DNA of 64,000 nucleotides. Origin: Gautieria morchelliformis. Its lineage: Eukaryota; Basidiomycota; Agaricomycetes; Gomphales; Gomphaceae. The notes below the pieces were generated by a model. The model was not told the origin of the DNA. It did not search any database and saw only the letters and a list, made by a program, of their open reading frames with translations. Location: contig WHVA01000399.1 of the NCBI GenBank assembly GCA_015179125.1, positions 1 to 64,000 of the forward strand. Reading direction: 5' to 3'. How positions within the stretch are numbered: the first letter of the stretch is position 1; each line of letters begins with the position of its first letter. Shown here piece after piece: positions 1-9,675 of the stretch. Both the position numbers and the translations under genes were made by a program.

Positions 1-1
1 G

Positions 2-1118
2 AAGACCGACGCGATTGAAACAGCCTTACAAGCGATTTTGGCTAAGTTAGATATTCCACAAGGTGGTGGAAATGAAATGCTGGATGATCCGGATTTCGGA
101 AAAGCGGAACTAGCGGAAAAGAGGATGTCCGCGAAGTTAGCAAAGGTCAAACCCGCAACTCCGGCGGACTTTGACGGAGATCGGGAGAAGGGACGCGCAT
201 TCTTCAACACATGCAGCATCTACTTCGCAATTGTCGGAGACCTCTTTCGAATGACCAGGCTCGGATTCACTGGACATTGTCCTTTTTCAAATCGGACCGC
301 GCAGCCCGTTTTGCAAACAAGGTGATCCGACATGAAGCAAAGGGCAAGGGGAACTACTTCCGGGACTGGGACGCGTTCGAGAAAACATTTTCCGACCAGT
401 TCTGCCCGAAAAACGAGCAGCTCACAGCCCTTACAAAGCTCGAGGGGACGAGCTGGTACCAGGCCAAAGATCCGGTCGATGACTACATCGATCGCTTCCA
501 GGAGCTCATCGACCTTGCGGAATATGACGACGACAAGACGATCGTCATCAAATTCCGACGAGGACTTGATCCGACACTCCAGAACCAAGTTGCGCTGCTT
601 GGGGATGGAGCTCCGGATTTTGATGACCCGGAAGGGTGGTACCAAGCTGCGCAGAAGGTTTCTCGGAACAGGGAGGCAAATGAGGCCTTCGTGGAGACGA
701 GTCGGAACACGACACGCAGTTCCGCTCGTCCTACTCCACCTGTGCCAAAACCCGGAAGCACATTCATTCCCATGCGGAAATTATTTCCGATGCTTGCTCC
801 GCCTGCTCCTATTAGGAACCATAGCCCTCCTCCCTCGAAGAGTGGCCCTGCCCCGATGGATGTTGACCGCATGCGCGGAAAAGGCCACGGAACTATCACC
901 TGCTTCCGCTGCCGACAACCAGGCCACTATGCTCGCGAGTGCCCCCAAGCCTTTGATATCCGGCTTATGACCACAGAGGAGAACTCGAGATCCTTCCAGA
1001 GTTCCTCGCACTTGCAGACATAAACGGAGTGCCCACTGCGGAAGAACTTTCCGAAAATGCGGAACATGGCCTACTGGAAGCGGAAGATGCGTCGGATTTT
1101 GTGACACGCAGCGGGTGA
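2..1118 (+). pseudogene. gag: gag of Gypsy-1 copy A, two frameshifts, 5' truncated
   Basis: Capsid/nucleocapsid polyprotein of a Ty3/gypsy element. It has a retrotransposon gag region and a CCHC zinc knuckle (CFRCRQPGHYAREC, about 901-946). Compared with the intact gag of copy B it lacks one C near 248 (TTTCGA against TTTCCGA) and one A near 983 (GAGAAC against GAGAAAC), so the frame is broken twice. The gag stop (TGA) equivalent is at 1116-1118. Both changes are in homopolymers, so sequencing error is as likely as true decay. Confidence 0.85.
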
Positions 1119-2200
1119 GATGTGTGCCCCTGCTGCCTGTACATAACCGGTTTGCCTGTCTTGAAGTAGAGAATGAAAAGCCCCCACTCCCCTCACTTCG
1201 TACAGACCCACCGGATAAAGTCACACAAAACCCAAATCTGACACCCCATCCATCCCGCATCCGCCCTTGGGAGAGACGCCTTCCGAAGCGCTATGTTGTT
1301 GCTGCCACCCCTGGCCCCAAGTCACTAGTCATTAAGGTGGAGATCCAGACGACAGATACGGCGGAAGTCAAATCCGGACCCGCCCTTGTCGATTGCGGGG
1401 CCACTGGTCAGTTTATGGACCGGGACTATGTGGAATGGAACCGACTGACCACGCGGAAGTTGCAACGCGCAATCCCGGTGTTCAATGTGGATGGAAGCCC
1501 CAATGAGGCAGGGTCCATCACGGAGATAGTAGACACAATTCTCCGCTACGATGGACACTCAGAACGCACTTCCTTTGCAGTCACCAGCCTGGGGAAGCAG
1601 GACATCATCCTCGGGTTTACCTGGCTTCAGGAGCACAACCCGGAGATCAATTGGCAGACTCGGAAGGTACTGATGAGTCGATGTCCAGCCAAGTGTCACA
1701 TGTGCCGGTCGGAAGTGCGGAAGGAACGCCAGGAGCAGCGGAAGACCGAACGGCTCATACAGACATGTCGTTCTGGCCCCCATCCACTGCTTGCAGAAGA
1801 AGACTCGGAAGCGGAATTTGAACCGGATCCCACTTCCGATTCCGATTCCGACGTCATCCGACTCGGCCCGGAAGACATTCTGGCGGAAGGGGAGCGCTTG
1901 CTGTACGTAAACCTTCCGCCGGAAGCGGAACACATCCGCGCCACCGGAAATATTTCGCAACGCCTTGCTGAAGCCTCCAAGAGGCATGATAGAGTAGAGG
2001 CGGAAATTCCGGAGTACCTGCGAGAGTTCGAGGACGTCTTTTTCCAAGGAGTCGTTTGATACCCTGCCTCCACGGAAGCTGTGGGACCACGCCATCGAGT
2101 TGGAGCCTGGGTCAAAGCCCACCAACTGCAAGGTCTACCCGCTGTCACCCAAGGAGCAGGTAGAGCTCGATGCATTCCTTGCGGAAAACCTCCGTAGGGG
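1115..2200 (+). pseudogene. pol: protease and linker to RT, Gypsy-1 copy A
   Basis: Aspartic protease part of pol. The retropepsin active site DCGATG is near 1393-1410, followed by a flap-like region with VDGSP and the conserved ILGFTWLQEHNPEI. The frame overlaps the gag stop in the -1 register (GTGA at 1115-1118). One extra T in the T-run at 2039-2043, compared with copy B, closes the frame at 2059. The same protein in copy B runs on to a TAG just before the RT block. Gag-to-pol expression could use -1 frameshifting; that is inference. Confidence 0.8.
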
Positions 2201-2224
2201 AGGATCCGCCCCTCCAAGTCACCC

Positions 2225-5200
2225 ATGGCATCTCCGGTGTTCTTCATCAAGAAGAAGGATGGCTCGCTCAGACTTGTGCAGGACTACCGGGCCTTGAATG
2301 CGATCACGATCAAGAACCGGTACCCCATTCCACTCATTTCCGAACTGATCACACAACTCCGCGGGGCGAGGTACTTCACTAAGCTGGATGTCCGCTGGGG
2401 CTTCAACAATGTCCGGATCCGGGAGGGAGACGAGTGGAAGGCCGCATTCCGCACCAATCGAGGACTCTTTGAGCCACAGGTCATGTTCTTTGGCCTCACC
2501 AACAGTCCTGCCACGTTCCAGATGATGATGAATGATATTTTCCGTGACATGATAGCAGAAGGGGTTGTCTGCGTCTACCTCGATGACATCCTCATTTTCA
2601 CGAAAACAATGTCCGAACATCGGGAAGTCGTGCGGAGAGTGCTGGAACGGCTCCGGGAGTACAACCTGTGTCTCAAGCCGGAAAAGTGCGAATTTGAGCG
2701 GACGCGGATAGAGTATCTTGGGGTGATTGTGTCGGAAGGAAAGGTGGAAATGGACCCAGTCAAAGTTTCCGGTGTATCGGATTGGCCCGTGCCGCGAAAC
2801 AAGAAGGAGGTCCAGTCCTTCATTGGGTTTGTCAATTTCTACCGGCGGTTCATCAAGGACTTCTCCTGCCACGCCCGTGCCCTCTTCGACCTCACCAAGA
2901 AAGAGGTTGGATGGCGGTGGGGAGAGCCGGAACAGACTTCCTTTGACAAACTCAAGGGGCTGATCACTTCCGCTCCGGTCCTGATCTTTCCCGACGACTC
3001 TCGCCCTTATCGAGTCGAGGCGGATTCTTCCGACGCAGCTACCGGAGCGGTCTTGTCACAGCAGTCATCGGAAGATGGTGGGGGGTGGCATCCGATTGCC
3101 TTCTTCTCTAAGAGCCTTAGTCCGGTCGAGCGGAACTATGAGATCCATGACAAGGAGATGCTGGCAATCATCCGAGCGCTGGAGGAGTGGCGACACTTCC
3201 TCGAGGGTGCTCTATGCCCTTTTGAGATCTGGACAGACCACAAGAACCTCGAGTATTTCCGCACATCTAAGAAGCTGAACCGACGACAAGCACGGTGGTC
3301 CCTACACCTGTCCCGGTTCGACTTCATGCTCCACCACCGCCCCGGCCGCACCATGGGCAAGCCCGATGCCCTATCCCGCCGCGCGGATCACGGAAGCGGA
3401 AGTGGAGACAACGCGGATATGACACTGCTCCGCCCTAGTCTCTTTGCAATCCGTGCCCTAGAAGGAGTAACTGCAGTTGGGGCGGAAGCGGAAATGCTCC
3501 GGGATATCCGGAGGCAGTACCGGAATGGAGAGAAGGAGGAGTCGGTGGTGAAGGCAGTGGAGGAACTCCGGAAAGGGCACTCACGGTCTGTACGGGCAGC
3601 GGAATGGTCGGAACGTGATGGACTGCTCCACTTCAGGGGCAAGGTCTATGTTCCAGGTGGGGCGGACCTCCGCCGTCGCATCGTGTCCCAGCACCATGAC
3701 ACACGGGTCGCTGGGCATGCTGGCAGGTGGAAGACGCTGGAGTTAGTGGCTCGGAATTACTGGTGGCCTCAGATGTCCCGCTACATCGGACAGTACGTGA
3801 AGACGTGTGACCTTTGTCTCCGAACCAAAGCGCAACGACATCCGCCCGTCGGAGAACTTGTTCCGCTCCCGATTCCCGAATCCCGCTGGGACACCATCAG
3901 TGTCGACTTCATCGTTGAACTCCCAGAGTCTCATGGCTACGACGCGATCATGAACGTCGTGGATTCGGTGAGCAAGGTGTCCCACTTCATTCCGACGCAC
4001 ACGACGATCACAGCCCTCGGAGCGGCCCGCCTGTTCCTTGCACATGTCTGGAAGTTGCATGGGCTCCCGAAGCAAGTCGTTTCCGACCGAGGTCCGCAGT
4101 TTGTCGCGGAACTGACTCGGGAGCTCTACCGCCTGCTCGGCATAAAGCTGGCTACCACCACAGCGTACCATCCGCAGGGTGACGGACAGACGGAACGGGT
4201 CAATCAGGAGTTGGAGCAATATCTCCGCCTCTTTGTCAATGAGAGGCAGGATGACTGGGATGAGTTACTTCCGCTGGCGGAATTCCAATACAACAACCAT
4301 GTCCATTCCGCCACGCAACAGACTCCCTTCATGCTTGACTCCGGACGACACCCGCGGATGGGCTTCGAACCACGCCAGGCTGACTCCCGACTCGAGACGG
4401 TCAATGAGTTCCGAGACCGCATGGACTCCACCCTTTCGGAAGCCAAGTCGGCCCTTGCGAAGGCCAAGGATGACATGGCAAGGTACTACAACCGACGCCG
4501 GGTTCCTGCCCCAGAGTACCAAGTTGGAGACAAGGTGTACCTAGATGCAAGTGACATCCGCACCACACGCCCTTCGCAGAAGCTTGCCCACCGCTACCTT
4601 GGGCCCTTCACAGTGACGCGGAGGGTTGGACGGAATGCATACCGCCTCCGACTTCCGATGTCCATGTCCCGCCTCCACCCCGTCTTCAACGTGGTGAAGT
4701 TACTCCCTATGCTTGAGGACCCAATTCCACGTCGGAAGGCTCATCCGCCACCTCCGCCAGAAATTGTAGATGGGGAAGAGCACTACGTGGTAGAACGGAT
4801 CCTGGACAGCCGGTTTGTGCGAGGACGACTCCAATTCCTCGTGAAATGGGAAGGGTATGGGTACGAGGAGAATTCGTGGGTCCCGGAGCAAGATGTTTCC
4901 GCTCCTGACAAACTCCGGGAGTTCTACAGGACACATCCAGGTGCCCCTCGCCGAATCCGCTCGCTGGCATTTCAATCCCTTGTGTCCCGCGCTTCGAGGA
5001 CGCAGCACGCTAGAGGGGGGGTGATGTCAGGGGACACCCTGTTTTCCATTTCCAGTTCCGACACCACACCCAGTTCCGACTCCATTTCCGACTCCGGTTC
5101 CGGTTCCGATTCCATCTCCGCATCCGCTTTCGGGAACGATTCCGCTTCTGGGAGAACTTCCACCAGTTCCGTTCGCCTTGCCAGTTCCACTCCAATTTCC

Positions 5201-5245
5201 GACTTCCGCCCCGGAACAGTGTCGGAAACCAAGCGACTCGCATAA
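2225..5245 (+). CDS. pol: reverse transcriptase-RNase H-integrase-chromodomain polyprotein, Gypsy-1 copy A
   Basis: Polyprotein of 1006 residues counted from the first in-frame ATG. The homologous frame reaches back to a TAG near 2194, so this ATG is probably internal. RT: FFIKKKDGS, TKLDVRWG, FGLTNSPATFQ, and the catalytic YLDDIL near residue 120. RNase H: VEADSSD and HKNLEYF. Integrase: zinc-binding H-H-C-C (HHDTRVAGHAG to CDLC), then the DDE residues in SVDFI, VVSDRGPQF and GQTERVNQE. Chromodomain: YVVERILDSRFVRG and FLVKWEGYGYEENSW near residues 855-890. The last ~73 residues are read from inside the 3' LTR and are Ser-rich. The protein is identical in copy B, so the element moved or duplicated recently. 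Confidence 0.93.
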   Translation: MASPVFFIKKKDGSLRLVQDYRALNAITIKNRYPIPLISELITQLRGARYFTKLDVRWGFNNVRIREGDEWKAAFRTNRGLFEPQVMFFGLTNSPATFQMMMNDIFRDMIAEGVVCVYLDDILIFTKTMSEHREVVRRVLERLREYNLCLKPEKCEFERTRIEYLGVIVSEGKVEMDPVKVSGVSDWPVPRNKKEVQSFIGFVNFYRRFIKDFSCHARALFDLTKKEVGWRWGEPEQTSFDKLKGLITSAPVLIFPDDSRPYRVEADSSDAATGAVLSQQSSEDGGGWHPIAFFSKSLSPVERNYEIHDKEMLAIIRALEEWRHFLEGALCPFEIWTDHKNLEYFRTSKKLNRRQARWSLHLSRFDFMLHHRPGRTMGKPDALSRRADHGSGSGDNADMTLLRPSLFAIRALEGVTAVGAEAEMLRDIRRQYRNGEKEESVVKAVEELRKGHSRSVRAAEWSERDGLLHFRGKVYVPGGADLRRRIVSQHHDTRVAGHAGRWKTLELVARNYWWPQMSRYIGQYVKTCDLCLRTKAQRHPPVGELVPLPIPESRWDTISVDFIVELPESHGYDAIMNVVDSVSKVSHFIPTHTTITALGAARLFLAHVWKLHGLPKQVVSDRGPQFVAELTRELYRLLGIKLATTTAYHPQGDGQTERVNQELEQYLRLFVNERQDDWDELLPLAEFQYNNHVHSATQQTPFMLDSGRHPRMGFEPRQADSRLETVNEFRDRMDSTLSEAKSALAKAKDDMARYYNRRRVPAPEYQVGDKVYLDASDIRTTRPSQKLAHRYLGPFTVTRRVGRNAYRLRLPMSMSRLHPVFNVVKLLPMLEDPIPRRKAHPPPPPEIVDGEEHYVVERILDSRFVRGRLQFLVKWEGYGYEENSWVPEQDVSAPDKLREFYRTHPGAPRRIRSLAFQSLVSRASRTQHARGGVMSGDTLFSISSSDTTPSSDSISDSGSGSDSISASAFGNDSASGRTSTSSVRLASSTPISDFRPGTVSETKRLA
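5012..5024 (+). other. polypurine tract of Gypsy-1 copy A
   Basis: AGAGGGGGGG then TGA lies directly before the 3' LTR (TGTCAGG...). This is the expected site for plus-strand priming. The same tract, on the other strand, is at 11653-11665 in copy B. Confidence 0.75.
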
Positions 5246-5504
5246 TAGGTGGCATCAAGGGTCGATCAAGGGTCAGGGGGATGCAGGGTTGATGGCGGGT
5301 GCCAAGCGTTGTCCCTGGCTGCGCAGCGTAGTATAATACGGGCTCACTGACATTGGGGGTCCTTAGACTTTTCTCTTTGGATTTCCCCTTGTCAGGTGAG
5401 AATCCCCTCTCTTGTATACTCTGTTCATTTATACATACTTTGGATTTCCCCTTGTCAGTTGTGTGGTAGTGTGATCTCCACGACTAGCCAGGGTTGCCCT
5501 TACA
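5025..5504 (+). repeat. 3' LTR of Gypsy-1 copy A (480 bp)
   Basis: Starts TGTCAGGGGACA, ends GCCCTTACA. Its length equals both LTRs of copy B. The first ~200 bp hold at least nine TTCCG motifs plus one CGGAA. TATA-like box at 5332-5337. The block AGACTTTTCT at 5365-5374 matches the primer-binding site (see 16909-16918). A 17-bp block, TTTGGATTTCCCCTTGTCA, occurs twice (about 5376 and 5440). Confidence 0.95.
5332..5374 (+). promoter_or_regulatory. TATA box and predicted transcription start in the Gypsy-1 LTR
   Basis: TATAAT at 5332-5337 lies 33 bp before A5365, the first base of the 10-mer AGACTTTTCT that is complementary to the element's primer-binding site. In Tf1-type self-priming elements the PBS pairs with the 5' end of the transcript. 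This predicts transcription starting at or next to 5365 and makes U3 about 340 bp. Confidence 0.6.
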
Positions 5505-6289
5505 CACCCCAACCCATCTCCGAGATCGCTGAACTCCAACACACACGTTCGAACCTACCCAATCCATACACCCGATTACTCTGATGTCGCAGAAGATCAT
5601 ACCATGTGCTTTCACAGTCCAGAACACCTCTATATGCCCTGCACAAGTACGCCGAGTCCGGTCCCAAGACCTACACGTCGTACAATCACGTGATCTGATC
5701 AAGGGACGCGACTCGATGGGTCGGCCCTGCACATATCTCGAACCTCTTCCCCTATTTCTGCCCAATTGCCATATGCCCCTTTTACCAACATTATTCAACC
5801 CTACTACAATGCCACATTCCCCTTTATCGATACAATTCAACCCCTAACCGAAATGTACACGTCGACTTTAACCTTGATGTTTCCCTTTTCATCTATCCTT
5901 TGTTCCAGTTACATCACGTCCAAGAACACCAAGAGCTTTCTTCAGTAGTTAAATACTACGACTTGTACGCTACATTTTGGCAGTGAAATCTGACTCTATT
6001 TGCTCTATATTGCATTAGTTAAGTCTTGATAGCATTTATCATAAGACACATATACTTGGTTATATGCGCAGATATTCTTGCTATTTCTGATTTCCACTCA
6101 ATTTATCTCAGGTTCAGAGATTAAATCATATTACTTATCATTTTCAATACTAACAAGACTACATGCTAACACTCATACTATATTCCCATACACATATCTG
6201 TAAGAGCATTGCCATAATATTCAACCAAACTTCATGGTACACTGGTAGTGACAACAACTACTGGCACAGGATGGGGCAGATATGTGCAT
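5505..6289. other. intergenic stretch after copy A, no gene recognised
   Basis: 5505-5950 is C/T-rich and has no convincing coding exon. 6000-6289 is AT-rich and probably 3' flank of the transposase gene that ends at 6290. The first five bases (CACCC) are diagnostic for the inversion described in the findings. Confidence 0.5.
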
Positions 6290-7916
6290 CTACAAGTACC
6301 TTGAATGTGTCATCCACCCTTGACAGTGTTCAGGTGAAATTGAAGACATAGCAGTGTGAAGGAATAATAAGATAGCCATCTCATCTTTGTTATCTACTGC
6401 TTGCCGAAATTCTGCACCATGGCGGTGAAGGTACGCTTTCAGGTATGAAAAAGCCTCCTCGATCGGGTTCATGTCGGGGGAGTACGGTGGTAAATAGTAG
6501 AGCCGCACACCACTAAATAATAGATATTTTTAAGCTTGCTCAGGAGATTGGTTGGGATTGCTTACCGTTCTTGGCAAATTGCGGCAACCTCAGGACCATG
6601 GTGAATGGAGCAGTTGTCCATCACCAAGACGCTGCGCAGCTGGGGCCATGGGTTCATATATGGCATCAGGTTCGTGATGAATTTCAAGGTGTCGGCGTCG
6701 TATGCCCCCTCCCGTATATCAGAATATATTATCCCCTCTTCACAGAGGGTTGGTAGAAGAGAGTACCTACACTGATATAAATATTAGAGGAAAGTAAAAG
6801 AAGAAAGGAGACATACCCTGTTGTTCCACGCACAAACCTAGCCTTTGACCTTGCTCTTTTCCCTTTCTGTGCCCATCCGTTCAAGCGATACGTGGTGTGG
6901 CAATTGATCCAGCTCTCGTCAATGAATACAAGGCGGCTGGGGCTTTCATGGCCAATTCGGAAGTGGAAAACCTTTCGGAGGTCTTCATTTCGCTCTGCAG
7001 CAACCTTTGACAGCTAAGGAGGGAGTAAATAGGTTGAAGAATGACAGAAAAAAAAAAGACGTACTCGTTTCCGTGTGAGCACGAGTTCTATCATTGTATC
7101 CCAGAGAGTACTAACTCCAACAGTTATTCCATGTAAATGCTGCATTACACCCTGTATTTCGTCAAGATAGAGGTCTGGGAACTGCTGTACAAGCTGAACT
7201 AGGAACTAGGAGAGAAACCAGATAAGAGTCAGTGTTATCTGGGATCATCAAGGCTCACTGCTTGCTTACCTGCATTTCCTCAGGATCCATTATTCTTCTC
7301 CTTTTACCCTTTTTTCCAGGTTCCGGTGGCATGACCTCACCGGTAGTGCGCCATAGTTGCAGAACATGTTCGACAACGTGTTGCGACATGTTGAGATCCA
7401 GTGCGATATCAGCGACTTTCTTTTCACGAGTATACCTCTGATATATGACACGTTTTCTCAGATCCTCTGAGTATGTTTGTCGTTGTCGCAGATGGTCTGG
7501 GAGATACCTACACTGGAGGCATATAAAAGTTCTCTGGTCTGAAAAACTGTTCAAAAAACTGTAAAGATATTCTAATTTTTTTTAGTGTTTTTAATGTAAA
7601 AAAACTTGAACATAATTTTGAGTTTTTGTTAGAATTTGTTGAGCAAGAAAATTGTAAAAAAATTTTAAGTTTTTTGCAGGGTTTTTCATGTCTTTTTATA
7701 AATATCTTTGTGAAAACACAAAGAAACCCATAAAAAACCCTGAAAAAAACTTGAATTTTTTTTACAATTTTCTTGTTCAACCAATTCTAATAAAAACACA
7801 AAATTTTATTGCAGTTTTTTTTACATAAAAAACACTAAAAATATTTGGAATAGCTTCACAGTTTTTGAACAGTTTTTCAGACAAGAAAACCTTTATATGC
7901 CTGCAGTGCTAAGCAT
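6290..7916 (-). pseudogene. IS630/Tc1-mariner-like DDE transposase gene, interrupted at codon 3 by a MITE
   Basis: Cut-and-paste transposase of the DDE_3 (IS630/mariner) type common in basidiomycetes. Exons are about 7270-7510, 7067-7205, 6817-7013, 6566-6766 and 6290-6512. Introns 7206-7269, 7014-7066, 6767-6816 and 6513-6565 all have GT-AG ends and keep the frame. N-terminal helix-turn-helix region: YSEDLRKRVIYQ. Catalytic residues: LVFIDES, VLVMDNCSIHHG and YSPDMNPIEEA. The second D and the E are 34 residues apart (DD34E). The start ATG is at 7914-7916, and the coding frame resumes after the MITE at 7511-7908. Without the MITE the ORF appears open throughout, so it was probably functional until recently. 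Confidence 0.8.
7511..7908. mobile_element. CACTA-type palindromic MITE
   Basis: A 398-bp AT-rich foldback. Ends are CACTGGAGGCATATAAA and, in reverse complement, CACTGCAGGCATATAAA; the two arms stay similar for about 190 bp. It is flanked by CTA on both sides (7508-7510 and 7909-7911), a 3-bp TSD. CACTG termini with a 3-bp TSD are typical of the CACTA/EnSpm superfamily. It encodes nothing. Confidence 0.8.
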
Positions 7917-7965
7917 CGGATGGCACAAGTTACAACATGCATGTCTCACGTGACATGGTCATGCA

Positions 7966-8462
7966 TGATGTCATGACCGACATCATGCCGGCAAGACTTC
8001 AGATGAAACAATGTACTGTCACATCATTGTAATTGGAGTATATGTAGACTTTATATTATATTTGAGTGCTTAAAGCTGAGGTTTGGCCATGTAGAAGGCT
8101 GAAAAGGCTGGGAGCAGCAAACAGACATGCACCTCCCCCCCTTCCATAACCAGCCTATTGCAGCCTGTTTTGCTGTTTCAAACATTTATACATATACATT
8201 ACTATAATCTGACCAAGTTATAGCCCTTATTGAAAGAATTTGAGGGCATAATGATGCATATAAGTGCAATTATTCAAATATTAAATAACTTAGAATAAGC
8301 CACATTTTATATACCAAATGGTAAATATTACATATTGAAGAATATCTACAAAGTATAAACCCTTAATCGTCAATGGTAGGGGAGATACAGGTTGATCTTT
8401 GCAGGCAGCAGCAGGCGGCATGTATTTCGGACTCCGCCTTGTGTACCCGAAACAGCTGTAAG
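7966..8462. repeat. dispersed repeat R1, copy 1
   Basis: About 500 bp that recurs at 20713-21203 and, in part, at 21203-21930. Shared landmarks are CATCATGCCGGCAAGACTT at the left, a run TTTCAAACATTTATACATA in the middle, and the right end near ATGTATTTCGGACTCCGC followed by ACCCGAAA. No coding capacity, and no clear terminal repeats seen. Confidence 0.8.
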
Positions 8463-8871
8463 GACTGAATTCCGGTAAGCCTGAGAAGCAGCGCAGGGAG
8501 GACCGGTGCCAAGCATGGCACCGCAAAAAATTGCAGTGGATTGAGATGTGCGACTAAATACATAGGGCAGATGCGAGAGTAAATACAGGAAAGCAGTGAA
8601 AGCAGCAGGGCAATAGAAAGAGGAAAGGGGGCCTGGCAGTGGCATGCGGTGGTAAAAAACCCTGGGGGGAAAAAGCCTACATGCATGTGCAAGAAAAGTA
8701 GGGAAAGCGGGGTGGGGAAAGCGATGCGAGCTTAATGAACTGGGAAAAGGTTAGCATGAGTGCAGCAAGTGAGCAAAGTGAACACTACCTGTGCAGTGTG
8801 GGAGCGCTGCAAGTGAGCTATGCACAGGGGTGACTTGCGGAGTTGCTGAGTAGGCAGGAGTGGTCTGTCCG
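8463..8871. other. no feature recognised
   Basis: Purine-rich, G-rich sequence between repeat R1 and the Gypsy-3 LTR. No ORF with recognisable content. Confidence 0.4.
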
Positions 8872-9553
8872 TGTTACGTATCGAGATTTCCACTAAGTCG
8901 GAACTGGAAAGGACAGCGGCTTCAACTTATAGGTTGCGCCCCCAATGAACTATCGTCCTAGGTATTTCGGAAATGAGTCGGAAGTTGGAAAGTACTGAGC
9001 CAAAGGTTTGGTCGGAACTTGAGGCGGAACTGAGGCGGAAAGCGGAAGACGGAGAGACTGAGATCTTGCTAGACTCGCTGTGCTAAGAACAGGAGATGGA
9101 GCGAAGGAAATCAAGTATCGAAGGTGATTATCTGATTGCAGAATAACAGACATACATGAGGGGGTTTTTATACAAAGCGCAGAGCAACAAGTAATGGTGT
9201 TGTACTAAGCAAATTCCGGAGGAAGCGGAAGTCGAGTACAATGTGTGGGAACTAACTAATTGGGAACAATGGGACTACAAGGGGGGTTCAGGGTAAGGTA
9301 GAACAATGGCAAAGAACAAGGGGTCGGGAAAACATATCTGACAACGAACTACAAGGGTGACCAGATATATGGTTTTGATGGATGGCGAGGTGGGTCCGGT
9401 GGGTCCGAGTAATAGAGTCGAAAGAACAAGGGAAATGTACAAGGGGCGGAATGTCGGAAATGTCGGAGGGGCGGAACGTTGTGCGGAACTATTGGAGGGG
9501 CGGAAGGAGTGGCGGAACTGAGGGTCGGAAGTCGGAAATGAACGGTCGTAACA
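8872..9553 (-). repeat. putative 3' LTR of Gypsy-3 (682 bp)
   Basis: In element orientation it starts TGTTACGACC and ends CGTAACA, so the termini are inverted repeats (TGTTACG/CGTAACA). A TATA box (GTATAAAAACCCC) sits about 9160-9175. TTCCG motifs are dense both upstream of the TATA box (about 9420-9550) and downstream of it (about 8950-9060). No second LTR is present for comparison, so the boundaries are inferred. Confidence 0.65.
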
Positions 9554-9675
9554 GTATCTCCCTTCTAAGGTCGAGCCCCGCGAGACCACAAGTCGGAATC
9601 ACGTGACCTGTGAACAAACGCGTCGGAGTTTGAAATATAGGCGGGAAACAAGACGCGTCTTCTGTTTACTCCATC

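Larger units (their letters stand above)
1..5504 (+). mobile_element. Ty3/gypsy chromovirus, Gypsy-1 copy A (5' end outside window)
   Basis: LTR retrotransposon in the order gag, protease, RT, RNase H, integrase, chromodomain, 3' LTR. The window starts inside gag, so the 5' LTR is not seen. It is almost base-identical to copy B at 11173-17400 in inverted orientation, and the RT-to-chromodomain reading frames translate identically. Copy A differs from B by three single-base indels in short homopolymers, near 248, 983 and 2041. The 5 bp after its 3' LTR are CACCC (5505-5509). Confidence 0.95.
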
